Shown here piece by piece: positions 16,423 to 24,005 of a stretch of 41,509 bases of DNA (within the stretch, counting starts at the first letter, position 1; every line of letters starts with the position of its first letter). The DNA comes from Candidatus Igneacidithiobacillus taupoensis. GTDB taxonomy: Bacteria > Pseudomonadota > Gammaproteobacteria > Acidithiobacillales > Acidithiobacillaceae. The stretch covers positions 1 to 41,509 of the forward strand of contig JAEPKX010000012.1 of the NCBI GenBank assembly GCA_021375695.1, read 5' to 3'. The translations under genes and the position numbers were made by a program. The notes below the pieces were generated by a model. It searched no databases. It had not been told where the DNA came from and saw only the letters and a program-made list of their open reading frames with translations.

Positions 16423-16451
16423 TTGGCCCCAAGGCAGGTGGGCGGTATTCT
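16423..16451 (+). promoter_or_regulatory. Possible sigma70 promoter of ptsH-ptsI
   Basis: TTGGCC (16423-16428), a 17-bp spacer, TATTCT (16446-16451); four of six bases match in each box. Transcription would start near 16458, with GGAGGA at 16467-16472 ahead of the ATG at 16483. Confidence 0.4.
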
Positions 16452-16482
16452 CAGTGAATATTTCTGGAGGAGTGCTGGTTCC

Positions 16483-16749
16483 ATGCGTGTCGACTTTCCC
16501 ATCATCAATCGGCTTGGGCTCCATGCCCGCGCTTCGGCCAAATTTGTGAGCATTGCTGCGCGCTTTCCTTGCCAGGTCTGGCTGGAGCGGGACGGGCACC
16601 GAGTAAACGGCAAAAGCATCATGGGCTTGATGACCTTGGCGGCATCCCAGGGGTCGGTGTTGACCCTGGAAACCGAGGGGGAGCAAGAGCAGGAGTGCGC
16701 AGCGGCACTGTGTGCCTTGGCTGCCGATTATTTTGGAGAAGGCGAGTGA
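16483..16749 (+). CDS. ptsH: Phosphocarrier protein HPr
   Basis: An 88-residue cytoplasmic phosphocarrier. NRLGLHARAS contains the phosphorylated His14, and NGKSIMGLM contains Ser45, equivalent to the Ser46 used by HPr kinase/phosphorylase. I took ATG 16483 (MRVDFPIIN), which gives the usual HPr length; Shine-Dalgarno GGAGGA lies about 10 nt upstream. It overlaps ptsI by GTGA. No sugar-specific EII gene is nearby, so a regulatory (nitrogen-type) PTS role is more likely than sugar uptake. Confidence 0.95.
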   Translation: MRVDFPIINRLGLHARASAKFVSIAARFPCQVWLERDGHRVNGKSIMGLMTLAASQGSVLTLETEGEQEQECAAALCALAADYFGEGE

Positions 16750-18461
16750 CCTTTGAACTGGCGGGGATTGGGGCAGCTCCAGGCATAGCCATTGCTACAG
16801 CAGTGGTTCTAGAGCCTACCAGGATGGAGATTCCCGAATATGGAATCTCCCCTGCGGAAGTAGAGCGGGAAGAAAATCGTTTACGGCTGGCCCTGGCCCT
16901 GGCCCGGGAGGAATTGCTGCGGGTCCGCGAGGCCATCCCCAAGGATGCGCCGCAGGATACCCGTCTGTTCATCGATGCGCATCTCCTCATGCTGGACGAT
17001 CCTGCTTTGCGGGAGCGTCCCTTGCGCATGATTCGCGAGCAGGGGCGTAATGCCGCCTGGGCCTTGCATCAGGAGCGCGAACGCCTGGCCGAAATCTTCC
17101 AGCGCATGGAGGATCCCTATCTGCGGGCCAAGCGGGAGGATGTTTTGCAAGTCACCGACCGCGTGTTGCGCCATCTGCTGGGGGCGGGAGCACCCAACCT
17201 GGCGGCTGCCGAGCGCATCATCGTTGCCAATGAACTCAGTCCCGCCGATACCGTCTTGCTCAAAAACGGCTCGGTACTGGGTTGGGTGACAGATTTTGGA
17301 GCGGCTACTTCCCATTCGGCGATCCTGGCCCGGAGCCTCGGTCTGCCAGCGGTGGTGGGGACGCATCTGGCAACTCGCCTGTTGCGCAGTGGGGATCAAC
17401 TGGTGGTTGACGGTGATCAGGGTACGGTATTGGTCAACCCAGACCCTGCCCTATTGGAGGAATATCGCCGTGCCCAAGAGCGGCGTCAGCGGCGATTGCA
17501 ACTGCTGGAGGAAGAGCGCGATTTGCCAGCTGTTACCCGCGATGGAACGGCTGTTCGATTATTGGCCAACATCGAGCTACCCGAGGATCTGGAGTGGGTG
17601 CAGCGCAGCAGTGCCGAAGGCATTGGTCTTTTTCGTAGTGAGTTCCTGTTTATGAACCGGGCCGATAGCCCCAGTGAAGAGGAACAATATCAAGCATTTG
17701 CCAGAGTTCTGGAAGGCTTGTCTGGAGCCGAAGTCACTATTCGCACAGTGGATGTGGGGGCAGACAAACTGCTTGCCGATAGCGATCTGCAGTTGCACCC
17801 AGGCGGTCTGAATCCGGCCCTGGGCTTGCGGGGACTGCGTCTTTGCCTGCGGCGTCCGGATTGGTTTCGGCGCCATCTACGGGCCTTGTTACGGGCCTCC
17901 GCTCTGGCCCCCGTGCGCATCATGTTACCCATGGTCAGTACCGTTGCCGAAGTAGTCCAGGCACGGCAAATGATTCATCAGTTGCGGCAGGAGTTGCAGG
18001 CCGAGGGCCATGCTGTGGCCAGGGATCTCCCCATCGGCATCATGGTGGAGGTCCCGGCGGTGGCCATGGCCGCCCATTGTTTCACCAAGGTGGCGGATTT
18101 TTTCTCCATCGGCACCAACGATCTTACCCAATATGCCCTGGCTGTGGACCGGGGAGACGACGATGTCATGGCGCTCTTTGATCCCCTCCACGTGGGGGTA
18201 CTGTCCATGATTCAGCATACCATTGCGGCAGGCCATGCCGCTGGTATACCGGTGACCATGTGTGGGGAAATGGCTGCCAATCCCAGGTGGACCCCCTTGC
18301 TCCTGGGTCTGGGACTTCGAGAATTCAGCATGTTTCCAGGTGCCATTCCGGAAGTCAAAGCTTCCATCCGTCGTTGTGAATTGAAGGAGGCCAACGCCTT
18401 GGCCCTCCATGCCCTCATGGGAGACGGATCCCTCCTGATGGAGCCCAGTGACCAGGGCTAG
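16746..18461 (+). CDS. ptsI: Phosphoenolpyruvate-protein phosphotransferase (enzyme I)
   Basis: Transfers phosphate from phosphoenolpyruvate to HPr. GTG start at 16746 overlaps the ptsH stop (GTGA), giving 571 residues, the usual length. The HPr-binding helical domain leads to the swivelling His domain with GAATSHSAILARSLGLPAVVG (active His190). The TIM-barrel C-domain carries GIGLFRSEFLFMNR, LPMVSTVAEV, GIMVEVPA and FSIGTNDLTQYALAVDR, then the Cys region TMCGEMAANP. All catalytic parts appear intact. Its end overlaps the AsmA-like gene by 14 bp. Confidence 0.96.
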   Translation: MTFELAGIGAAPGIAIATAVVLEPTRMEIPEYGISPAEVEREENRLRLALALAREELLRVREAIPKDAPQDTRLFIDAHLLMLDDPALRERPLRMIREQGRNAAWALHQERERLAEIFQRMEDPYLRAKREDVLQVTDRVLRHLLGAGAPNLAAAERIIVANELSPADTVLLKNGSVLGWVTDFGAATSHSAILARSLGLPAVVGTHLATRLLRSGDQLVVDGDQGTVLVNPDPALLEEYRRAQERRQRRLQLLEEERDLPAVTRDGTAVRLLANIELPEDLEWVQRSSAEGIGLFRSEFLFMNRADSPSEEEQYQAFARVLEGLSGAEVTIRTVDVGADKLLADSDLQLHPGGLNPALGLRGLRLCLRRPDWFRRHLRALLRASALAPVRIMLPMVSTVAEVVQARQMIHQLRQELQAEGHAVARDLPIGIMVEVPAVAMAAHCFTKVADFFSIGTNDLTQYALAVDRGDDDVMALFDPLHVGVLSMIQHTIAAGHAAGIPVTMCGEMAANPRWTPLLLGLGLREFSMFPGAIPEVKASIRRCELKEANALALHALMGDGSLLMEPSDQG

Positions 18462-19620
18462 TACGAAAAGCCAGTGGTGGATCGGGCCTGGCCTTGGGGG
18501 ACTGTTCCTGCTCTTCCTGGGTGCTTTGCTGCTGTCCGGATTGCCTCGGCTGCTGCTCGTAGGAATCCTGAGCAAAGAATTGGGACAACCGGTGCAGTTG
18601 CAGCATCTCCACTGGCGAGTGCAGAGCAAGGGCCTGGACCTTCGCTTGCAAGGACTTCGTATCGGGCAGAAGTTCTTGCGCGTGCAGCAAGCCAGCATCT
18701 TTTGGCACTGGAGTGATCTCTGGCAGTGCCATTGGCTTGCTGCCAAAGTGGACATTCAGCAAGCGTACCTGGAAGGTCCCTGGCCAGGAAGTGGTTCGGC
18801 CAGTAGTGGCGGGATTCCGCCATTGCCTAGGGTGCTGGAGTGCTCTGGCTGTTCGGTGCAATGGCCCATTGCCCATGGGCAGCTCCAGCTTCGAGATCTA
18901 CGGATATCCTATCAAAGTGGGCTTGGACTCCAATTGCACGGGCAATTTCGGTATGGAAGACATGCCGGGGCACTACTCCTTGCTTATGGGGCACCTAAGG
19001 TGTATCGGCCTGGAATGTTGCACGTGCAGGTAGAGGGCCAGGGCGAAAGCGCCCAAATTACCATGACTGCTATCAAGTCCCTTTCTGCGACTCAAGTGCA
19101 AGTATCAGAAATAGTTGGCAATATCCACTGGCAGGGAAGCCAGATCAAACTGCACGCCCAAGATTTCCACGCGCTCCATACCGGTTCTGGATGGCAGGTG
19201 GCAACCCATTGGCAATTGTACATCAGCCCTTTGCTACCCCTGCTGCAGAGGATCGCTGGAGAGCTACCGCAAAACTTGCCCCGTGCTGCTGAAATTTCCG
19301 GAGAAGGACGCTGGCAGCAAAATGGATCCCTGACCTTGACCGGGCTGAGAGCCCGTCTGGGAAAAACGGACTTGCAAGGGGAAATTCACTATCAGCCGAC
19401 CCATGATCTATGGCAAATCCAGGCAGAAATCCCCCGTTTGTATCTCAGCGATTGGCTACCAGTGTCGGCCAGGGGCGTCGTTGCCCCACCAGCAGCCATC
19501 CCATTGCCTGCCCTGCCCAGGACCTGGCCGCCTATCCGGGCAAATATCCACATTGGGGAATTACGTTGGCAGAACTGGCAAGCCAGGAACGTGCACATCC
19601 GGTGGCGAGGAAAAGATTGA
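18448..19620 (+). CDS. AsmA-like inner-membrane-anchored protein
   Basis: A 390-residue protein with an N-terminal signal anchor (about 12-37) and a long periplasmic beta-rich part, typical for AsmA/TamB-like proteins thought to move lipids between the membranes. Repeated LRLQGLRIG-, LQLRDLRISY- and LTLTGLRARLGKTDLQGEIHY-type strands support this. It is shorter than E. coli AsmA (617). Start GTG 18448 has GGAG 4 nt upstream. The order AsmA-like, mutY, yggX is common in gammaproteobacteria and supports the call. The stop overlaps the mutY TTG start. Confidence 0.75.
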   Translation: MTRASTKSQWWIGPGLGGLFLLFLGALLLSGLPRLLLVGILSKELGQPVQLQHLHWRVQSKGLDLRLQGLRIGQKFLRVQQASIFWHWSDLWQCHWLAAKVDIQQAYLEGPWPGSGSASSGGIPPLPRVLECSGCSVQWPIAHGQLQLRDLRISYQSGLGLQLHGQFRYGRHAGALLLAYGAPKVYRPGMLHVQVEGQGESAQITMTAIKSLSATQVQVSEIVGNIHWQGSQIKLHAQDFHALHTGSGWQVATHWQLYISPLLPLLQRIAGELPQNLPRAAEISGEGRWQQNGSLTLTGLRARLGKTDLQGEIHYQPTHDLWQIQAEIPRLYLSDWLPVSARGVVAPPAAIPLPALPRTWPPIRANIHIGELRWQNWQARNVHIRWRGKD

Positions 19621-20678
19621 GCAAAGCAGTACCACTGGCATCCAGACTCCTGCCCTGGTATGCCGATCATGGGCGACATGACTTACCCTGGCGAAAGACC
19701 CAGGATGCCTATGCCCTTTATCTTGCGGAAATCATGTTGCAGCAGACCCGCGTGGAAACGGTGAAACCCTACTACCACCGCTTTTTGGCACGCTTTCCCC
19801 ATTGGCAAAGCTTGGCCGGGGCCCCCTTGGATGATGTCCTGGCCCTTTGGAGCGGTCTTGGCTACTACGCCAGGGCCCGCAACGCCAAGCGTTGTGCCGA
19901 GCAAATTCTTGCTGCCCATGGAGGGCACTTTCCAGCAGATTTGTCAGCAGCCATGGACTTGCCTGGGGTAGGTCGCAGCACGGCAGCTGCGGTCCTGGCC
20001 AGTGCTTATGGTCAGCAACAAGCCATTTTGGATGCCAATGCCCGTCGGGTATTGTTTCGCTACCATGGCCTGGAGGGTCTGCCGCGTGCCGCTACCAACG
20101 AACGCCGCCTTTGGCAGCTCGCCGAGGAGGAAACCCCGCCCAATGCCCATGAGTACAATCAGGCCATCCAGGACCTGGGCGCCCTGCTTTGCCGCAGTCA
20201 GCAGCCACAATGTGGCTGCTGCCCTTTGTCTGACCTTTGTCGGGGCAAGGATAAACCCTTGCAAGCTGGTGCTTCCCGGCAAGCACGGCCGCAGCGCCTG
20301 GCAGTTTTTCTGGGCTTGGAGGACGAGCAAGGTCGCCTTCTCCTGGAACGTCGTCCCCAGAAAGGGATTTGGGGAGGGCTATGGGCCTTGCCCTGGGTCG
20401 AAGTGAGCAGTCTTGCACTTTCGATGGAGTGCTGCGATGCATTATTGGCAAAGGCTGCAAAAGAATATGGAGTTCAGCTGCAGTTCCAGAGGCTTTCGAA
20501 GGTGTATCGGCATGTTTTCACCCATTTTGACCTACAGTACGTTATTCTTTGGGCTGGTTTGCGAGTATTGGCCCTGGGGGATGCAGCTTCGGCTCGGCTC
20601 ATCAGTCGTGCGGATTCGCAGGCATTGGGTCTACCCAGCCCGCTGCGCCGCCTGTTGGACGACGGGCAACGTGGCTAG
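19617..20678 (+). CDS. mutY: Adenine DNA glycosylase MutY
   Basis: Removes adenine mispaired with 8-oxoguanine. I place the start at TTG 19617, overlapping the AsmA-like stop as TTGA, with GAGG 6 nt upstream; this gives 353 residues, close to E. coli (350). Catalytic Glu38 is in EIMLQQTRVETV, the helix-hairpin-helix is LPGVGRSTAAAV, and Asp139 is in ILDANARRV. The 4Fe-4S cluster ligands are Cys192, 199, 202 and 208. The C-terminal NUDIX-like domain that reads 8-oxoG begins with RPQKGIWGGLWALPW. A GTG at 19602 is an alternative start. Confidence 0.95.
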   Translation: MSKAVPLASRLLPWYADHGRHDLPWRKTQDAYALYLAEIMLQQTRVETVKPYYHRFLARFPHWQSLAGAPLDDVLALWSGLGYYARARNAKRCAEQILAAHGGHFPADLSAAMDLPGVGRSTAAAVLASAYGQQQAILDANARRVLFRYHGLEGLPRAATNERRLWQLAEEETPPNAHEYNQAIQDLGALLCRSQQPQCGCCPLSDLCRGKDKPLQAGASRQARPQRLAVFLGLEDEQGRLLLERRPQKGIWGGLWALPWVEVSSLALSMECCDALLAKAAKEYGVQLQFQRLSKVYRHVFTHFDLQYVILWAGLRVLALGDAASARLISRADSQALGLPSPLRRLLDDGQRG

Positions 20679-20747
20679 ACTTTGGGCTATTCCGTGGGTA
20701 CTCTGCCGGTTTGATTTGATTCATCTTTGCAAACAGGAGATCGGTTC

Positions 20748-21023
20748 ATGGCCAGAATGGTGCACTGCGTAAAGTTGGGAAAAGAGGCGGAAGGTTTGGA
20801 TCGCCCGCCCTATCCTGGACCTCTTGGGGCTAGAATTTATCAAGAAGTATCCAAGGAGGCTTGGCAGGATTGGCTCAAGCACCAAACCATGCTGATCAAT
20901 GAATATCGTCTTTCTCCCATTGATCCCAAGTCGCGAAGTTTTTTGGAAAAACAGATGGAAGCCTTCTTCTTTGGCGAGGGGGCGCAGACGCCGGAAGGAT
21001 ACGTTCCCCAAGAAGAAAAGTGA
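20748..21023 (+). CDS. yggX: Probable Fe(II)-trafficking protein YggX
   Basis: A 91-residue cytoplasmic protein that protects iron-sulfur enzymes from oxidants and may carry ferrous iron. [24 protein letters not shown] is the family N-terminus with its conserved Cys7, followed by ISKEAW-like [22 protein letters not shown] and [17 protein letters not shown] 20748 has AGGAG 8 nt upstream. It follows mutY by 69 bp, the usual neighbour. Confidence 0.95.
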   Translation: MARMVHCVKLGKEAEGLDRPPYPGPLGARIYQEVSKEAWQDWLKHQTMLINEYRLSPIDPKSRSFLEKQMEAFFFGEGAQTPEGYVPQEEK

Positions 21024-21042
21024 CGTCGCTGTCTGGCGACGT
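21023..21042 (+). terminator. Hairpin at the yggX stop, possible weak terminator
   Basis: ACGTCGC (21023-21029), loop of six, GCGACGT (21036-21042). The stem begins at the last base of the stop codon. It lacks a T run, so it may be Rho-assisted or only stabilise the 3' end. Confidence 0.35.
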
Positions 21043-21351
21043 AATTCCCAGGGTGCGGGATGGTTATTTGGGGCTTCCAATATTTCGTATATCCCCTGCA
21101 TCCCTGTTTATTCAGGTGCTTAGCATCATAAGGCCAATTGTAAACTCCATACTTGATAAATACCATTGCTTTTGCAGCTATCCTGCTTTCGGGAAAGAGC
21201 GACAGGCAGCAGCAAAGAATACGCAAGAAATTATTGTAACTAATTGAAAATAAATAATAATACTATTTGGCATGAGAATTGCTGATCAGATGCTGCTGAT
21301 GGTTCAGCCCGCTATATGCGGAACCTTATCTCTTGGAAGGAGTGTCCTTGT
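21043..21351. other. AT-rich intergenic region upstream of the acid-shock-like gene
   Basis: About 310 bases with no supported gene. The part 21227-21268 is strikingly AT-rich (TTATTGTAAC..., then a run of AAT repeats) and has several overlapping poor -10/-35 matches such as TTGTAA (21234-21239) with TAATAC (21258-21263), 18 bp apart. I would expect the promoter of the gene at 21352 here, but cannot fix it. A Shine-Dalgarno (GGAAGGAG) lies near 21335-21342. Confidence 0.5.
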
Positions 21352-21585
21352 ATGAAGATGATCGTTGCGATTACGGCTGCCTTGTCTTTTCTGACTGCCA
21401 GTGCTGCTTTTGCAGCTGAAGAAGCCCCCGCCGCTGGTGCTGATGAGATGGCGAAGCCTGCCATGGAGAAGCACGAGGTTAAGAAGCATCACGTAAGCAA
21501 GCACCATGTCAAGAAGCATCACGAGATGAAGAAGCAGGAACCCATGAAGGCTGCTGAACCCGCTGCTCCGGCTGCTGCCGAGTAA
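21352..21585 (+). CDS. Small exported His/Lys-rich protein, acid-shock (Asr)-like
   Basis: A 77-residue secreted protein. Signal peptide 1-21 (MKMIVAITAALSF..., cleavage after AFA). The mature part is Ala/Glu/Pro-rich at both ends and carries three short basic repeats in the middle (HEVKKHH, VSKHH, VKKHHEMKK; residues 41-61). This layout closely resembles E. coli Asr, a periplasmic acid-shock protein with Lys/His/Ala repeats. ATG 21352 was chosen over 21316 because it opens on the signal peptide. It is monocistronic with its own strong terminator. Such low-complexity sequence could also arise independently, so homology is not proven. Confidence 0.65.
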   Translation: MKMIVAITAALSFLTASAAFAAEEAPAAGADEMAKPAMEKHEVKKHHVSKHHVKKHHEMKKQEPMKAAEPAAPAAAE

Positions 21586-21607
21586 AGAAGCGGCTTTTGC
21601 GTATCAA

Positions 21608-21637
21608 GGCCGGGAGGGATCTCCTCCCGGCCTTTTT
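21608..21637 (+). terminator. Rho-independent terminator
   Basis: A perfect 10-bp stem GGCCGGGAGG / CCTCCCGGCC (21608-21617, 21623-21632), 5-base loop, then TTTTT. It ends the acid-shock-like gene. Confidence 0.9.
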
Positions 21638-21671
21638 ATATCGCTCTTCGGTACGAAGAGCGAGAGTCGCC

Positions 21672-23372
21672 TTAGACCTGCTTCCAGGAATGCAGGAAGG
21701 TGCTGGCAAAACGAATCGCAAAGCGCAGGACGTATTGGGTATCTTTGGCAAAGAAAATTTTGATCAAACCAAAAATTCCGCCGCCTTTGTTGCTTTTATT
21801 TTTCATTTCGATCTGGGTCTGGGCCAAGGCCTTGCCAACCTTGTCAACGCCACTGGCAAAGGCGGCATCGCTGGGCAACAAGGGGAGAAGTTTATCCAGG
21901 GCCATATTGAGCTTGGGCAGGACGCCGGCTTTCTGGATTTTGGCGACCATGGCCAGGGCATCGGGCAGCATATCCATCAAATTGGCCTGGTGCAGGCCCT
22001 TGACGAGTTCTTTCACACGGGTGGTGAGGTCTGGGGCATTGCCTTTCAGTGCCGCAGCACCAAGTTGGGCGATTTCCATCCAGGCAAGGGCACCCTGGCT
22101 GAGTTGGGCACCAATGTTCTTGATGGTGCCATCCCGCCACAATTCACCCAGAAAATCCGTGACGGTACAGACCCCAATACTGAGATCTCCACGGGGAGAA
22201 AGGATATCGCTCAGGTAGATTCCCTGTCGCTCGAGATTGCAAGCTAAGTTGCGCAGCGTCTCGGCAACGGTCTCGGCGTGATCCAGAAGTCCATTGATTT
22301 GATCCGCCAGATCACCGGTTTTACTGTCACCCAGGGCAATTCTTTTGGCTCGGTTGGCGATTTTTAACCATTTCTCGGCTTCCTCGGCAAGCTGATCGAG
22401 CTTGTCGGGAAGGTCCATCTCGGTCACGATTTGTTGGACAGCTGCCAGACCATCCTTGCCGGCCTGGAGGTAAAAGCCAAGACCGTTGGCTGTCATGGCG
22501 AGTTTTTCCACCTGATCCAGCAGGGCTTCGACGCGGCTTGCCAGATCGCTCTCGTTGCCTTGGGCCAGTGCCCGGACCCGCATGATGATGTGCAACCAAC
22601 GTCTGCTGGCCTGGCTCACCGTGCCCATGGCCGTGCTAAGATCGCTGCCGCGCAGGAGTTCCGGGGCAGTGTCCTTGAGGGTGCCCAGGGCAACACTCAT
22701 CTCTCCCCCCAGGATTTCTGCCATATCCAGGAGGCTTTCCAGTCGCGCTTTGACACTGGGGGCATCGCCCTGCAAGAGTTTTTGGGTCCGTTTGGCGATC
22801 TGCAGCCACTGGTCGGCCATTTCCTGCAGTTCATCCAGGCGGTCGGGGAGATCCAGCTCCACCGCCAGATTGCCCAGTACGCCAACGCCCTGTTTGGCAC
22901 TGGACCAATAATATTTCACGTTGGCAGTGGCTTCACGAAGTTTTTGCACCAGTTGCTCGGGATTTTGCCCCACCAGCTCTGGCAGTTCCCCACTCAAGGT
23001 TGCCAGGGCTTGGAAGAAACCAGCTTTTTGGAGATTGTTCAGGATGGTTAGCAGCTCGCCGATGGTTTTGTCCAGTTGGGCATCCTTGACCTCGTTGAAG
23101 AAGCCTTTGAGGCGTTCGAGGCCACCTTCACTGCTGATCAGTCCTTGCAGGGACTCGACGGTTTCGCGCAGGGCGTCAAGCTGCGGCTGATATTTGGCCA
23201 GCAGTTTTTCGGTATCTATGGCATTGGGTAGCTCATTGAGTACGTCGCGGAACATTTGCAAGAGGTTTTGGAGCTGCAAGGCGGCATCTCCGACCTTGCC
23301 AAGTCCTTCCCACTGCTTTGGGGTCAGGATAGTGGTAGCTTCCGCTGACGATACTGCGTTTCCATTGGCCAT
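21672..23372 (-). CDS. Large helical repeat protein with DUF1641-like parts
   Basis: A 566-residue, almost all-helical protein without signal peptide. Four related segments recur: W(L/M)xIAxR...L..GD..DL..RVE.LLD..E at about residues 189-219, 259-289, 335-367 and 431-461. The N-terminal 55-150 (LDALRETVESLQGLI, TIGELLTILNNLQKAGFFQAL) and the C-end (GGIFGLIKIFFAKDTQYVLRFAIRFASTFL) resemble DUF1641, a small family often linked with sulfide:quinone oxidoreductase or formate dehydrogenase; here it would be a greatly expanded form. Start ATG 23372 has GGGAG 8 nt upstream. It is monocistronic and divergent from the DUF1841 gene. Biochemical role unknown; the C-terminal amphipathic helix may touch the membrane. 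Confidence 0.7.
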   Translation of the reverse strand: MANGNAVSSAEATTILTPKQWEGLGKVGDAALQLQNLLQMFRDVLNELPNAIDTEKLLAKYQPQLDALRETVESLQGLISSEGGLERLKGFFNEVKDAQLDKTIGELLTILNNLQKAGFFQALATLSGELPELVGQNPEQLVQKLREATANVKYYWSSAKQGVGVLGNLAVELDLPDRLDELQEMADQWLQIAKRTQKLLQGDAPSVKARLESLLDMAEILGGEMSVALGTLKDTAPELLRGSDLSTAMGTVSQASRRWLHIIMRVRALAQGNESDLASRVEALLDQVEKLAMTANGLGFYLQAGKDGLAAVQQIVTEMDLPDKLDQLAEEAEKWLKIANRAKRIALGDSKTGDLADQINGLLDHAETVAETLRNLACNLERQGIYLSDILSPRGDLSIGVCTVTDFLGELWRDGTIKNIGAQLSQGALAWMEIAQLGAAALKGNAPDLTTRVKELVKGLHQANLMDMLPDALAMVAKIQKAGVLPKLNMALDKLLPLLPSDAAFASGVDKVGKALAQTQIEMKNKSNKGGGIFGLIKIFFAKDTQYVLRFAIRFASTFLHSWKQV

Positions 23373-23395
23373 AAATTTGTCTCCCGCTGAATGAT

Positions 23396-23405
23396 CCTAA
23401 TTAGG
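23396..23405. promoter_or_regulatory. 10-bp palindrome between divergent genes
   Basis: CCTAATTAGG is a perfect palindrome 24 bp upstream of the start of the helical repeat gene, in the leader or promoter region. It could be an operator; nothing else supports this. Confidence 0.2.
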
Positions 23406-23546
23406 GCTTGGTGGACTTGCCAAATGTGCCTTATTTAGCATAACAAGGTGTGATTTTCCAGCTAAACGATGGTTCTCCACTTGGCATCTGCAACTTGTTC
23501 CGGTTTTGTGGAATTGTATCTTGAAAGAAAGTGATGAAAATGGGTA

Positions 23547-24005
23547 ATGAATATGCTTTATGGAAGCAAGAGAGAAACCTATCGACAGATTTTTGTCCAG
23601 GTCTGGCAACGCTATCAACGACAAGAGGCCCTGGATGCCATGGAAAAACGGATGGTTTCGGTGATCCTGGCTCATCCGGAGTATCACCCATTGCTGGAAG
23701 ATCCTGACCTGGCCTTGAGCGCAGATTTCAGCCCAGAGTCTGGACGAAGCAACCCTTTTGCCCACATGGGCTTGCACATTGCCCTGTTGGAACTCTTGGC
23801 GGCAGACCAGCCGCCGGGTATGGTGCAATTGTTCGAGCGGTTGCGATCGAGGTATGACCAGGAAGTCGCAGAACATAGGGTGGTGGAGTGTCTTGGTGCG
23901 TTGCTGTGGCAGGCCCAACGGGAGGGGCGTAGTCCTGATCTGGAGGGACTCTTGCCTTGTCTGCGGCGGAGCTTGGGTTGGGATCCCGAAGGAGAGGGGA
24001 ATTGA
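23547..24005 (+). CDS. DUF1841 family protein
   Basis: A 152-residue cytoplasmic protein of unknown function. Family pattern: (M)LYGSKRETYRQIFVQVWQ at the start, ILAHPEYHPLLED, NPFAHMGLHIALLELLAADQPPG and AEHRVVECLGALLWQAQREG. ATG 23547 or ATG 23553 could start it; the second gives the usual MLYG N-end. Its stop overlaps the TTG start of pepF, suggesting coupling. Confidence 0.85.
   Translation: MNMLYGSKRETYRQIFVQVWQRYQRQEALDAMEKRMVSVILAHPEYHPLLEDPDLALSADFSPESGRSNPFAHMGLHIALLELLAADQPPGMVQLFERLRSRYDQEVAEHRVVECLGALLWQAQREGRSPDLEGLLPCLRRSLGWDPEGEGN

Noticed and set aside
16569-16745. N-terminal extension of enzyme I
   Set aside because: It is a shifted-frame shadow of ptsH; the GTG at 16746 gives the normal length and N-terminus.
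23480-23500. Possible second sigma54 promoter (TTGGCAT...CTTG) before the DUF1841 gene
   Set aside because: The distance between the GG and the G of TTG is two bases too long and the GC of the -12 box is missing.
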